Below are positions 15,981 through 25,086 of a stretch of 44,753 nucleotides of DNA, piece by piece. A program made the position numbers and the translations under genes. This stretch comes from Streptomyces ureilyticus (GTDB lineage Bacteria > Actinomycetota > Actinomycetes > Streptomycetales > Streptomycetaceae): NCBI RefSeq assembly GCF_011045025.1, contig NZ_JAAKZX010000066.1, forward strand, positions 1 to 44,753, read 5' to 3'. How positions within the stretch are numbered: position 1 is the first letter of the stretch; every line of letters starts with the position of its first letter. The notes beneath the pieces are model-generated. The model made no database searches, was not told the DNA's origin, and saw only the letters and a list, made by a program, of their open reading frames with translations.

Positions 15981-17777
15981 TCACCGCATACGGGTCGCCC
16001 ACTCCTGCACCTTGGCAATCCGCTGCCTCAACTGCCCCGCCGTCGCCTCCGCACTCGGCGGCCCGCCGCACACGCGCCGCAGCTCGGTGTGGATCACTCC
16101 GTGCGGTTTGCCGCTCTGGTGGACGTACGCCCCGACCATCGTGTTGAGCTGTTTCCTCAGCTCCAGCAGCTCCTTGTGCGAGACCACCGGCCGCCGCTCG
16201 GCGGGGAGTTCGAGGAGGTCGGCCTCGTCCGCGGGCTTCTTGCGGCTGTGCGCGATCTGCCGTGCCTGCCGCTTCTGGAGCAGCAGCTGCACCTGATCGG
16301 GTTCGAGAAGCCCCGGAATCCCGAGGTAGTCCTGCTCCTCTTCGCTCCCCGGGTGCGCCTGCATGCCGAACTCGGCGCCGTCGTACAGCACGCGGTCGAA
16401 GGTGGCTTCGGACTCCAGCGCCTCGAAGGCGAACTCCTCCTGTTCGCCGGTGTCCTCGTCCTGCTCCTTGTTCGCCTCCTCCATCTCCTTCTCGGATTCG
16501 GCGTACGGGTCCTCCTCGCCTTCCTTCTTCGGCTTGTCGAGGGCGTGGTCGCGCTCGACCTCCATCTCGTTGGCGAAGGTGAGGAGGTCGGGGACGGTCG
16601 GCAGGAAGACGGAGGCGGTCTCGCCGCGCCGCCGGGACCGTACGAAGCGGCCGACGGCCTGCGCGAAGAAGAGCGGCGTGGAGATGGTGGTCGCGTACAC
16701 GCCCACGGCAAGGCGGGGCACGTCCACGCCTTCGGACACCATGCGGACGGCGACCATCCAGCGGTCGTCGCTGTGGCTGAACTCGTCGATCCGCTCGGAC
16801 GCGCCGGTGTCGTCGGACAGGACGAGGGTCGCCTTGTCGCCCGTGATCTCGCGGATCAGCTTGGCGTACGCGCGTGCCGAGTCCTGGTCGGAGGCGATGA
16901 CGAGGGCGCCCGCGTCCGGGATGCCCTTCCTGACCTCCGTGAGCCGCTGGTCGGCGGCGCGCAGCACGCTCGGCATCCACTCACCGCGCGGATCGAGGGC
17001 GGTGCGCCAGGCCTGGCTGACGGCGTCCTTGGTCATGGGCTCGCCGAGGCGGGCGGCGATCTCGTCCCCCGCCTTCGTACGCCACCGCATATTGCCGCTG
17101 TAGGAGAGGAAGATGACGGGCCGCACCACGCCGTCGCCGAGCGCGCTGCCGTACCCGTAGGTGTAGTCGGCGGCGGACCGCCGGATCCCGTCGTTGCCTT
17201 CCTCGTACGCCACGAAGGGGATGGGGTTGGTGTCGGAGCGGAACGGCGTACCCGTGAGCGCGAGGCGGCGGGTCGCCGGTTCGAACGCCTCGAGGCATGC
17301 CTCGCCCCAGGACTTCGAGTCGCCTGCGTGGTGGATCTCGTCGAGGATGACGAGCGTCTTGCGCTGCTCGACGCGGTTGCGGTGCAGCATGGGCCGTACG
17401 CCCACACCGGCGTACGTGACCGCGACCCCCTGGTACTCCTTACTGAGCGGCCCCGCGCTGTACTCCGGGTCCAGCCTGATCCCTATCCGCGCCGCCGCCT
17501 CGGCCCACTGCTTCTTCAGATGCTCGGTCGGCGCGACCACCGTCACCTGCTGCACGACATGGTGGTGCAGCAACCACGAGGCAAGCGTCAGCGCGAAGGT
17601 CGTCTTACCGGCACCGGGCGTGGCAACGGCAAGAAAGTCACGCGGCTGCTCCTGGAGATACTTCTCCATCGCCCCCTGCTGCCAGGCACGCAACTTGCTG
17701 GCGGTACCCCAGGGGGCACGACCGGGAAAGGCGGGCGACAGGTGGTGCGAGGAGGGGGTGTTGGCGGTGGTAGTCAC
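15981..17777 (-). CDS. DEAD/DEAH-box superfamily 2 helicase
   Basis: 598 residues from the GTG at 17777 (GGAG just upstream); the same frame stays open back to 17828. Two RecA-like domains are evident. Walker A is TPGAGKTT, the DEAH-like box is DEIHHAG, motif III is LTGTPF, and motif VI is QAVGRFVRSRRRGE. A long acidic Glu/Asp-rich insert follows (EKEMEEANKEQDEDTGEQEE region). The C-terminal tail ends in a helical domain. It resembles actinobacterial SSL2/XPB-like helicases. TAGGGT near 17823-17828 may be its -10, which would exclude the longer start. Substrate and role unknown. Confidence 0.88.
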   Translation of the reverse strand: MTTTANTPSSHHLSPAFPGRAPWGTASKLRAWQQGAMEKYLQEQPRDFLAVATPGAGKTTFALTLASWLLHHHVVQQVTVVAPTEHLKKQWAEAAARIGIRLDPEYSAGPLSKEYQGVAVTYAGVGVRPMLHRNRVEQRKTLVILDEIHHAGDSKSWGEACLEAFEPATRRLALTGTPFRSDTNPIPFVAYEEGNDGIRRSAADYTYGYGSALGDGVVRPVIFLSYSGNMRWRTKAGDEIAARLGEPMTKDAVSQAWRTALDPRGEWMPSVLRAADQRLTEVRKGIPDAGALVIASDQDSARAYAKLIREITGDKATLVLSDDTGASERIDEFSHSDDRWMVAVRMVSEGVDVPRLAVGVYATTISTPLFFAQAVGRFVRSRRRGETASVFLPTVPDLLTFANEMEVERDHALDKPKKEGEEDPYAESEKEMEEANKEQDEDTGEQEEFAFEALESEATFDRVLYDGAEFGMQAHPGSEEEQDYLGIPGLLEPDQVQLLLQKRQARQIAHSRKKPADEADLLELPAERRPVVSHKELLELRKQLNTMVGAYVHQSGKPHGVIHTELRRVCGGPPSAEATAGQLRQRIAKVQEWATRMR

Positions 17778-17893
17778 GGTCTCCGTGGGGTGGTTGGGCG
17801 GCTCTGCTGCGTATGACAACCGGGCCACCCTACCGGCGGCCCGGTTGTGCCAACGCGCGGACTACACCGCGCCACCCGTGGATGGGATCCAGC

Positions 17894-18280
17894 TCACAGT
17901 CCCGTTCGCAGGGCGCGCAGTCGGCCCGCGATCACACCGATGTCGCTCTCTTCACCGGAGGCCACGTCGATGACCAGGTCGTACGCCACCTCCTGGTCGC
18001 ATGTCGCGAGGTCCACGCCGTTGGCGGCGAGGAAGGTGGCCGCGGCCAGCCAGGCCGTGCGCTTGTTGCCGTCCACCAAGGGGTGGTTGGCGGCAAGGGC
18101 ATGAAGGAGCGCGGCTGCCTGTTCGTACAGGTCCTGGTAGGCAGCCGTGCCGAACATGCGGGCTCGCGGCCGGTGCACGGCCGAAGCCAGCAGCCCCGGC
18201 TCCCGGGCCTCGGGAGAACGACCGCCGAAGGCGACCTCGGCGATATCGACGACCTCGGCGACGGTGAGATGGCGGGTCAC
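17894..18280 (-). CDS. Death-on-curing (Doc/Fic family) toxin
   Basis: A 128-residue Fic-fold protein with the Doc-type motif HPLVDGNKR at 66-74. It has Lys where Fic AMP-transferases have Gly, as in P1 Doc, which phosphorylates EF-Tu. The start GTG overlaps the antitoxin stop codon by 4 bp, so the pair is translationally coupled. The second Fic-motif histidine position and helices look complete, so the toxin is probably functional. It forms a type II toxin-antitoxin module with the RHH protein at 18277-18477. Confidence 0.88.
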   Translation of the reverse strand: MTRHLTVAEVVDIAEVAFGGRSPEAREPGLLASAVHRPRARMFGTAAYQDLYEQAAALLHALAANHPLVDGNKRTAWLAAATFLAANGVDLATCDQEVAYDLVIDVASGEESDIGVIAGRLRALRTGL

Positions 18281-18477
18281 TCCCCCAGCCTCCTCAGCAA
18301 CTCGGCGTGCTCCTTGGCGATCCGCTCGGCGAGCGAGCGGACGAGCCTGCCCTCCGCGTGGAGATGATTGCGTACGGCCTCCTCTGCGATCTCTTCGGGC
18401 ATGCGGCCTCGCGCGTCGGCGAGGTCGTCGAGCGCCTGCCGCAGGGCGGGGTCGAGGCGGAGAATCAGCTCTTTCAT
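18277..18477 (-). CDS. Ribbon-helix-helix antitoxin of the Doc module
   Basis: A 66-residue protein: an N-terminal beta strand and two helices (KELILRLDPALRQALDDLA) typical of RHH/CopG DNA-binding domains, then a charged C-terminal helix likely to wrap the toxin. The ATG at 18477 has no Shine-Dalgarno. TACCCT (18484-18489) ends six bases before it, so the mRNA is probably leaderless and the -10 lies in the 22-bp gap after the MFS gene. It is expected to neutralise Doc and autorepress the operon. Confidence 0.82.
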   Translation of the reverse strand: MKELILRLDPALRQALDDLADARGRMPEEIAEEAVRNHLHAEGRLVRSLAERIAKEHAELLRRLGE

Positions 18478-18499
18478 GAGGCGAGGGTAGGGTTCGCGA

Positions 18500-20008
18500 T
18501 CACCTGGTTTCGACCGGTTTACGATCACGCTCCCGCAGCCGCGTAGTCACCCAAGCCCCCGCCAACGCCACCCCCGCCATCGGCAGAAACACGGCGGCGA
18601 ACGCGGCCGGTGGTGCCCCGGCGCCGGAGGCCGACGTGGCGGCGTGCGTGACCGTGCCGCCGCCCAGGGCCGCGAACGCCGCGCCGCCCGCTGACAGCAG
18701 CAGAACGTTCGACAGGCCGTCGGATATCTGGAGCGCGGCGGAGTTGGCGCCGGCCTTCTCCGGGGCGGAGAGGTGGAGCAGGAGGACGCTGGTGGAAGAG
18801 ATCACCAGCCCCATCCCGAAGCAGCCGAACGCCCAGGTCAAGGCCAGCGTCCACACCGGCACCGCATCGATCAGCACACTCGGCGCGGCGGCGATCGCCG
18901 CGGCGACCAGCACCATCCCCAGACCCATCAGCCGCTCCCGGTACGGCTCCACCCGCGCCCGGGACTGCACAAAGGAGCCCAGCGCCCAGGTCGCCCCGCC
19001 CGCCGCGAGCGAGAACCCGGCGAGCGTCGGCGACAGTCCCCGCTGCGTGACCAGCATCAGCGGCACGAAGGACTCCGCCGCGATGAACGAGCCGGCCGCG
19101 ACCCCCCGCAACAGCACCACGGACGGCAGCCCACGCGCCGCCCGGTACGTCCCGCGCGGCAGCAGCCCCAGCACCGCCGGCACCAGTAACGCCGTCCCCG
19201 CCACGGCCGGGGCCGCCGACAGCCACCGCAGATCTTGCGCCGCGTACTGCAACAGCCCCGCGCCCAGCGAGATCCCCAGCGCCAGCCGGATCCGGCGCCG
19301 GTCGAAGGGCGCGGCGACGGCACCCTCCGTCGGGCCGGACGCCAGTCGCCGTATCTGCGGCAGGGCGAGCGCCAGCGGGAACACCACCAGGACCGGTATG
19401 CCGATGAACACCCAGCGCCAGCCGAGCTGTTCGGTCACCGAACCGGCGGCCAGCGGCCCCACCACGGACGGGATCACCCAGCTCGCCGCGAACGCCGCCA
19501 TGATCGACGGCCGCAGGTGCTCCGGATACGCCCGCCCCACGACCACGTACAACGCCACGATCACCAGCCCGCCGCCGAACCCCTGCACCGCCCGGCCGAG
19601 GATGAACAGCCACATCACCCCCGCCGTCCCCGACAGCGCGAGCCCCACCGCGAACGCCCCGATCCCCGCGGTCAGCGACGCCAGCGGCCCGCGCCGGTCC
19701 GACCACTGCCCGGCCAGCACCATCCCGAACAGGCTCGTCGTGAAGTACGCCGAGAACGCGAACGCGTACAACGAGACCCCGTCGAGCTCCCGCGCCGCCA
19801 CCGGCATCGCGGTCCCCACCGCCGTCGCCTCGAAGGCGATCAGCAGCACGACGGACACGATCCCGATGCTGAGCGCCCGGTAGGGGCGGCCGAGCACGCT
19901 GTCCTCGGCGTCAGCACGGGCAGGGGCGGTGGCGTTGAGTTCGGCCGGTGCGGCTGGTTCGGCCGCCGTGTCCGCGACGTCGGCGTCGCTCGGTTCCCGG
20001 GTGGTCAT
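18500..20008 (-). CDS. MFS transporter (drug-exporter type)
   Basis: A 502-residue major facilitator protein with about 14 hydrophobic segments. It has the motif A-like loop GQWSDRRGPLASL between helices 2 and 3, and GRAVQGFGGGLVIVALY resembling the DHA2/EmrB group motif. A disordered acidic N-terminal tail of about 50 residues precedes helix 1. I choose the ATG at 20008; TACCCT (20016-20021) ends seven bases before it and there is no ribosome binding site, so it is probably leaderless. The substrate cannot be inferred. The Doc toxin-antitoxin operon begins directly after its stop. Confidence 0.88.
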   Translation of the reverse strand: MTTREPSDADVADTAAEPAAPAELNATAPARADAEDSVLGRPYRALSIGIVSVVLLIAFEATAVGTAMPVAARELDGVSLYAFAFSAYFTTSLFGMVLAGQWSDRRGPLASLTAGIGAFAVGLALSGTAGVMWLFILGRAVQGFGGGLVIVALYVVVGRAYPEHLRPSIMAAFAASWVIPSVVGPLAAGSVTEQLGWRWVFIGIPVLVVFPLALALPQIRRLASGPTEGAVAAPFDRRRIRLALGISLGAGLLQYAAQDLRWLSAAPAVAGTALLVPAVLGLLPRGTYRAARGLPSVVLLRGVAAGSFIAAESFVPLMLVTQRGLSPTLAGFSLAAGGATWALGSFVQSRARVEPYRERLMGLGMVLVAAAIAAAPSVLIDAVPVWTLALTWAFGCFGMGLVISSTSVLLLHLSAPEKAGANSAALQISDGLSNVLLLSAGGAAFAALGGGTVTHAATSASGAGAPPAAFAAVFLPMAGVALAGAWVTTRLRERDRKPVETR

Positions 20009-20235
20009 GGTCGCCAGGGTAAGGGGCACGGCGCCTGTTGGCCCCTGTCGCCAGGCGGTGATCGCCTAAGACCTTGGTCGTACACCCTCGCCCCCTTGAT
20101 GAGTTGTGTGAACGCGGTATGGCAGTCCCATTGCAGCCCCCGTCGATCGCTTGAGCCTCCCCTCACCAGCGGCCTACGGTCGAGAACATCGAGTTCGGGA
20201 CAGGCGGTTCGGAAGAAGCGCATTGCTCCCAACCC

Positions 20236-20310
20236 GGCCGTGTGCCCGAGTGGTTGAGGGGACCGCCTGCAAAGCGGTTTACACCGGTTCGAATCCGGTC
20301 ACGGCCTCCA
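20236..20310 (+). tRNA. tRNA-Cys (GCA anticodon)
   Basis: The acceptor stem GGCCGTG pairs with CACGGCC. The D-arm is CCC/GGG, the anticodon stem ACCGC/GCGGT encloses loop CTGCAAA with anticodon GCA, and the T-arm is ACCGG-TTCGAAT-CCGGT. The discriminator is T, as expected for tRNA-Cys, and CCA is encoded (20308-20310). The stop codon of the convergent gene at 20317 is only 6 bp away. Confidence 0.96.
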
Positions 20311-20316
20311 GGACCG

Positions 20317-20976
20317 TCATGCCCTCCGCTGCATCTCCGCGCGGTGCAGCAGCCAGAGCGTGAACGCAAGCGTGGATATGTCGGCGCTGAGCGGTCGCAG
20401 CCCGGCGTCCGAGGCGAACCACTCGTGGAGCTCCCCGGTGGTGCCGTCGACGAGGAGGTCGGTGTCCTCGACGACGAGACGGCCCGGGCGGTCGAGACGA
20501 CCGAGACAACCGAGGCGGATCAACCGGTCGGCTCCGTCCGGGAGTTGGCTCTCCTGGACCTGAACTTGTCCCTGTCCCTCCTCCGTCCGCTCGACCGCGT
20601 AGCGCTCGGCGAGTGTCTGCAGCGGCACATCCATGTCCAGCTGGAACATGCCGCCGTCCTCCGGAAGACCCGTCTCCCGGAGGAAATGGCGGGTCGGCTC
20701 ATGCGTGAGCGTGGCCGGGAAGTCGACGTCCTCGAAGCGCATGAGCGCGCCCGCACCGAACTCCTCGTCGAGCAGCCGGGCGGGCAGGTCGAGCAGGAGA
20801 CCCGCGCACGGGTCGGCGATCCGGGTGAGGGCATGGACCAGCGCGGCCATGCGCCAGTACGCCGCCATCTCGCCCCGCGCAGTCGCCTCGGCCGCCACCT
20901 CCAGCCCGCACCCCGGGCCTCCGTAATCGGCGTCGGTCAGCTTGATCGCCTCCGTACCGGCGTCAATCGTCCTCAT
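20317..20976 (-). CDS. SUKH-4-like immunity protein (orphan)
   Basis: 219 residues from the ATG at 20976 (GGGGGAG just upstream). I recognise SUKH-4-like features: a middle segment TRHFLRETGLPE, then a beta-rich part with DLLVDGTTGELHEWF, and a final helix ISTLAFTLWLLHR. Proteins of this superfamily usually neutralise contact-dependent or polymorphic toxins. No toxin gene lies nearby, so it would be an orphan immunity gene or have another role. It abuts the tRNA-Cys gene in convergent orientation. The assignment rests on pattern memory, without a profile search. Confidence 0.6.
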   Translation of the reverse strand: MRTIDAGTEAIKLTDADYGGPGCGLEVAAEATARGEMAAYWRMAALVHALTRIADPCAGLLLDLPARLLDEEFGAGALMRFEDVDFPATLTHEPTRHFLRETGLPEDGGMFQLDMDVPLQTLAERYAVERTEEGQGQVQVQESQLPDGADRLIRLGCLGRLDRPGRLVVEDTDLLVDGTTGELHEWFASDAGLRPLSADISTLAFTLWLLHRAEMQRRA

Positions 20977-21178
20977 GGCTCCCCCGTGCATGTGATCGCA
21001 TAGCGCGTCCCCAGCAGGGCACGGCCGCCGTCCCGGCGGCCGCTCCCCACTGATCGAAAACCATACGCCGCACCACTGACAACGCCCCAAAACCCAAGCG
21101 CCACAAGGCTTTCGGCGCCCAGTCGCGACACCAGCCGCAGGCCGTCAACAGCCTCAGACCATCAACAGCCGCCGACCG

Positions 21179-23491
21179 TCACTGCCCCGTCGTCACCACG
21201 GCCGCCTGAGGCCGGATCGGCAGCCGGTTCACCGGGCGCCCGGTTGCCGCCCGGACGGCGGAGGCGATGGCCGCCGGGGTGGTCACCACCGGTACCGCAC
21301 TGGCCGACTTCGCTCCGAAGGGGGCGACCACGTCGCGTTCCTCGAGGAGTTTGACGATGCGGATGTCGGGGGTGTCGAGGGCGGTGGGCAGGGCGTAGCC
21401 GGTGAGGTCGGGGTGGCGGACCAGTCCGCGTGCGGTGCGCAGGTTCTCGGTGAGAGCGGCGCCCACACCCTGGGTGACGCCGGCTTCGATACGGGCCCTG
21501 AGCTGAGCGGGATTCAGGATCCGCCCGACGTCCTGGGCGAGCGCCAGTTCGACGACACGTACCGAGCCCAACTCGATGTCGACGTCGACAACCGCGCGGA
21601 TCGCGCAGAAGGCCATGCCCACGAAGGCGTCCCCCTGGCCGGCTTCGTCCAGTGGCTCGGTGGGATGCGGGCGGCACTGGGCGGTGGCCCACAGTTCCTT
21701 GCCCTCCAGTGCCTCCGTGACAGTGGTCGACAGCACGCCGTCGTACGAGGTGATCTTGCCGTCGGTGATCTGGAGCAGCTCCGTGGACATCCCGAACTTG
21801 TGCGCAAGGGGCTGCAGCAGCTGCGTACGGACCATCTTGGCGGCCCGTTCGACCGCGCCGCCGGACACCCAGGTGTGGCGGCCCCGGCAGCCCGGACCCG
21901 CCGGAGGCTGATCGGTGTCCACGGAGGCGACGTGCACCTCTTCGATGCCGAGCGTCTCCTGGACGATCTGCCTGGCCAGCATGGTGAAGCCCTGGCCGGT
22001 CTCCACGGCCGCGCAGAGCACCGTGGCGACGCCGTCGTGGACCTTCACGGTGGCTGTCGAGACCTCGTCCGCGCCCTCGGCGCCGAGCATGTGGACCATG
22101 CCGAGGCCGTAGCCGACACCGCGCCGCACCGCGCCCGGTTCGCCCGCGCCCTCGGGGCCTCCCGGCAGCAGCCAGTCCTCCTCGGGGGTGTCCTTGGGGA
22201 GGGCGGGCAGCGGGAAGTCCCGTACGGCCTGGAGGAGTTCGGCCACGGGGGCAGGACAGGTCACCGACTGGCCGGTGGGAAGCACGTCCCCTGTAGACAT
22301 CACATTGCGCAGGCGCAGCTCCGCCGGGTCGATGCCCAGCTTCTTGGCCAGCTTGTCCATCTGCGCCTCGTAGGCGGCGCAGACCTGCATGGCGCCCTCG
22401 CCGCGGACATGACCGGAGGGCGGGTTGTTGGTGCGTACGGCCCAGCCCTCGATGAAGGCGTTCGGGACGATGTACGGGCCGCAGGCGAAGGAGACCGCGG
22501 CGGCCAGCGCCTGGGACGACGTGTCCGCGTACGGGCCCGCGTCGAGCAGGATCTGCGCCTCGACCTTCACCAGCCTGCCCTCGGCGTCCGCGTGGTGGCG
22601 GTAGCGCAGGAGGGTGGGGTGGCGGTGGACGTGTCCGAGGAAGGATTCTTCGCGCGTCGCCGCGAGTTTGACCGGACATCCGGTCTTCAGGGCGAGCAGT
22701 CCCAGGGGGAGCTGGAAGCCTTGGTCCTCGCGGTCGGCGGTGGCGCCGGGCACGCCGGTGACGACGACCTTCACGCGCTCCGGTTCCAGGCCGAAGCAGG
22801 AGGCGGCGGTGTCGCGGTCGGCATGCGGGTCCGTGGACGCCAGGTAGAGCTCGACGCCGCCGTCGGGGCGGGGCACGGCGAGGCCGGCCTCCGCGCCGAT
22901 CGGGGCCGGGTCCTGGCGGCCGATGCGGTACAGGCCCTCGACGACGATCTCGCCCGCGGCCTCGGAGTCGCCGTGCCGCAGCGGGATGTGGCGGATCAGG
23001 TTGCCGTCGGGGTGCAGGGGTTCGGCTTCGAAGGCCTGCTCCGGGTCGGTCACCGGGTCGAGTACTTCGTACTCGACGATGACGGCGGCGGCGGCCATCC
23101 GCGCGGTGTCGGGGTGGTCGGCGGCGACGGCCGCGATGGGCTCCCCGTGGTGGCGTACGACCTCGGAGGCGAACACCGGGCGGTCGACCGTGCCGCGGCC
23201 GTACAGCGCGCTGCCCGGTACGTCCTCGTGTGTGACGACGGCCCGTACGCCGACCATCTGGAGCGCGTGGGAGGTGTCGATGGAGACGATGCGCGCGTGC
23301 GGGTGCGGTGAGCGCAGCACGGCGGCCCACAGCAGGCCCTCGGCCCACAAATCGGCCGCGTACGGGAACGTGCCCTCCGTCTTGGCGCAGGCTTCCACGG
23401 ACAGCAGGGACGCGCCCAGGCCGTGCTGCGGCGCGGGGTCCTGAGCGGGAGCGGCCTCCACGGTGGTCGTGGTGGCGGTTTCGTTGCTCAC
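21179..23491 (-). CDS. Molybdenum hydroxylase, molybdopterin-binding large subunit
   Basis: 770 residues of the xanthine dehydrogenase/aldehyde oxidase/CO dehydrogenase large-subunit family. Residues 25-150 form the first domain. The Moco-binding region includes HVRGEGAMQ, VETGQGFTMLARQIV and GPGCRGRHTW. The catalytic Glu normally ends a GxGE motif near the C-terminus. Here the aligned segment is GAKSASAVPVV and position 732 is Ala, coded GCG. The start overlaps the upstream FeS subunit stop by 4 bp. Substrate unknown; it may not be a classical xanthine dehydrogenase, and the Ala makes its activity doubtful. Confidence 0.88.
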   Translation of the reverse strand: MSNETATTTTVEAAPAQDPAPQHGLGASLLSVEACAKTEGTFPYAADLWAEGLLWAAVLRSPHPHARIVSIDTSHALQMVGVRAVVTHEDVPGSALYGRGTVDRPVFASEVVRHHGEPIAAVAADHPDTARMAAAAVIVEYEVLDPVTDPEQAFEAEPLHPDGNLIRHIPLRHGDSEAAGEIVVEGLYRIGRQDPAPIGAEAGLAVPRPDGGVELYLASTDPHADRDTAASCFGLEPERVKVVVTGVPGATADREDQGFQLPLGLLALKTGCPVKLAATREESFLGHVHRHPTLLRYRHHADAEGRLVKVEAQILLDAGPYADTSSQALAAAVSFACGPYIVPNAFIEGWAVRTNNPPSGHVRGEGAMQVCAAYEAQMDKLAKKLGIDPAELRLRNVMSTGDVLPTGQSVTCPAPVAELLQAVRDFPLPALPKDTPEEDWLLPGGPEGAGEPGAVRRGVGYGLGMVHMLGAEGADEVSTATVKVHDGVATVLCAAVETGQGFTMLARQIVQETLGIEEVHVASVDTDQPPAGPGCRGRHTWVSGGAVERAAKMVRTQLLQPLAHKFGMSTELLQITDGKITSYDGVLSTTVTEALEGKELWATAQCRPHPTEPLDEAGQGDAFVGMAFCAIRAVVDVDIELGSVRVVELALAQDVGRILNPAQLRARIEAGVTQGVGAALTENLRTARGLVRHPDLTGYALPTALDTPDIRIVKLLEERDVVAPFGAKSASAVPVVTTPAAIASAVRAATGRPVNRLPIRPQAAVVTTGQ

Positions 23492-25086
23492 GCCTGGCCT
23501 CCGTCCTGACCGTAGGGCTGCACACGCGGCGCTGACGCCTCGTACGCGGATGGGTCGACGCTACCCCCGCCGGGGCCCGCCTGGTGCGGGATACGGGCCT
23601 CCTCGGCGTCCTGGGCGGCTTCGGCGGACGCGTGCGACTCGCGTTCGGCGACGACTTCCCGCACGGCGTCGAGAACGCCGCGGTAGCCGGAGCAGCGGCA
23701 CAGGTTGCCGCACAGCGCCTTACGGGTCTCCAGTTCGCTGGGCGCCGGGTTGCCCTCCAGGAGGTCGTGCACGGTCATCGCCATCCCAGGGATGCAGAAA
23801 CCGCACTGCACGGCGCCGCACTTGGCGAGGGCCCGCTGTACGTCCGAGCGCTGCCCGTCGGCGGCCAGGCCCTCGACGGTGCGCACCTCGCTGCCCGCGG
23901 TGGTCACGGCGGGCACCAGGCAGGACGCCACGAGCCGTCCGTCGACCTGCACGTTGCAGGCCCCGCACTCGCCCTGCGAGCAGCCGTCCTTGGCGCCGGC
24001 GAGTCCGAGCCGCTCACGCAGCACGTAGAGGAGCGATTCACCGATCCAGGCGGACGTCACGGGCCGGTCGACGCCGTTCACCCGCAGAACGTACGAGGAC
24101 AGGGGGTGCATCTCGTCGTGCGGAAGCGCACTCGGGGAGTCACCGTCCTCGGACTCCTCGGCGCTGTCCTCAGGGGTGCCCGCGCCGTCAGCGGACTCCG
24201 GAGCCTCCTCGCGCGCCTCCTGGGGCACGGCTTCGGCCTCAGCGCCCGGTTCGTCGGCGTACTCCTGAGAACCGTGCTCCGGAGAATCGTGCTCTGGAGT
24301 GCCGCCGTGCCCCTGAGTGCCGTACCCGGGCGACTCCTCCACCGGCTCTTCGCGCTCTACGGAGACGCTCTCCGCGGAGGCCCTCTCCTGCGAACGGCCC
24401 TCTACGGAGACGGCGATTTCGTCGGCGTGCTGTCCGGAGACGTCGATGATCTCGGCGGCCTCGTCGGCGCGGGAAGCCGCGGAACTCTCGGCGTGGCGGG
24501 CGTCCTCGTCCGATGCGAAGAGGTGCTCGGCGGCCTGCTGCTGCTCAGACAGGCGCTGCTCGGGCTGCGCCCAGGACTCCTGCGCCCAGGGCGCCGCCGC
24601 ACCGCCGGGCAACGTTGCCGGAGGGCCCCCGCCCCACTGCTCGACCAGGGCCGAGGTGGAGTACTCGCCGGACTCGTCGGGCAGATCACCGTCGGCGACG
24701 GGGATGGACCACTGTCCGGTCACGTCGTGTCCGGGAGCGTCCGGGCTGTCCTGTGCGGGCGCTGCGGGCTCCTCGAAGGTCCACTGGCCGGTGGCCCCCG
24801 GGTGGTACGAGAAGCCGTCGTGAGCGGGCTGCTGCGGCTGCTCGTCGCGCTGCGCGTTCGGGTCCGGCCACCGCACCTCCTGCGGCTGCCCCTCCTCGGA
24901 CTCGATGTGCGGCGGTACGTAGCCGTGGCCGGGTGCGGCGAGCGGGGAGTCCGACCGGAGCGCGTCGATGGCCCCTTCGGGGAGCTGGACGAAGGCGGTG
25001 GCGCCGTCGTCGTAGTCGCCCTGAGGCAGCGGATCCCAGCGGCTGCCCGGCCGGGGCGTGCTCTCTCCGTGCTGGTCGTCGGTCAC
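23488..25086 (-). CDS. Molybdenum hydroxylase 2Fe-2S subunit with long N-terminal extension
   Basis: 532 residues from a GTG that overlaps the FAD-subunit stop (GTGA). Residues from about 326 are a normal two-domain 2Fe-2S subunit, with plant-type cluster C369/C374/C377/C389 and a second cluster with CGAVQCGFC and CGNLCRC. The first 325 residues are disordered and acidic, full of Glu, Gly, Ser, Gln and His and containing TGQW and EHGSQEY-like repeats. Family members are usually 150-200 residues, so this is a large extension. It could be a regulatory or assembly tail, and the reading frame is continuous. Confidence 0.85.
   Translation of the reverse strand: MTDDQHGESTPRPGSRWDPLPQGDYDDGATAFVQLPEGAIDALRSDSPLAAPGHGYVPPHIESEEGQPQEVRWPDPNAQRDEQPQQPAHDGFSYHPGATGQWTFEEPAAPAQDSPDAPGHDVTGQWSIPVADGDLPDESGEYSTSALVEQWGGGPPATLPGGAAAPWAQESWAQPEQRLSEQQQAAEHLFASDEDARHAESSAASRADEAAEIIDVSGQHADEIAVSVEGRSQERASAESVSVEREEPVEESPGYGTQGHGGTPEHDSPEHGSQEYADEPGAEAEAVPQEAREEAPESADGAGTPEDSAEESEDGDSPSALPHDEMHPLSSYVLRVNGVDRPVTSAWIGESLLYVLRERLGLAGAKDGCSQGECGACNVQVDGRLVASCLVPAVTTAGSEVRTVEGLAADGQRSDVQRALAKCGAVQCGFCIPGMAMTVHDLLEGNPAPSELETRKALCGNLCRCSGYRGVLDAVREVVAERESHASAEAAQDAEEARIPHQAGPGGGSVDPSAYEASAPRVQPYGQDGGQA

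Noticed and set aside
15834..17816. Long plus-strand frame opposite the helicase
   Set aside because: Shadow of the helicase gene; no motif and skewed Arg/Val/Leu composition.
20236..20310. tRNA-Cys as an integrated-element attachment site
   Set aside because: No second copy of the tRNA 3' end and no integrase within the window.
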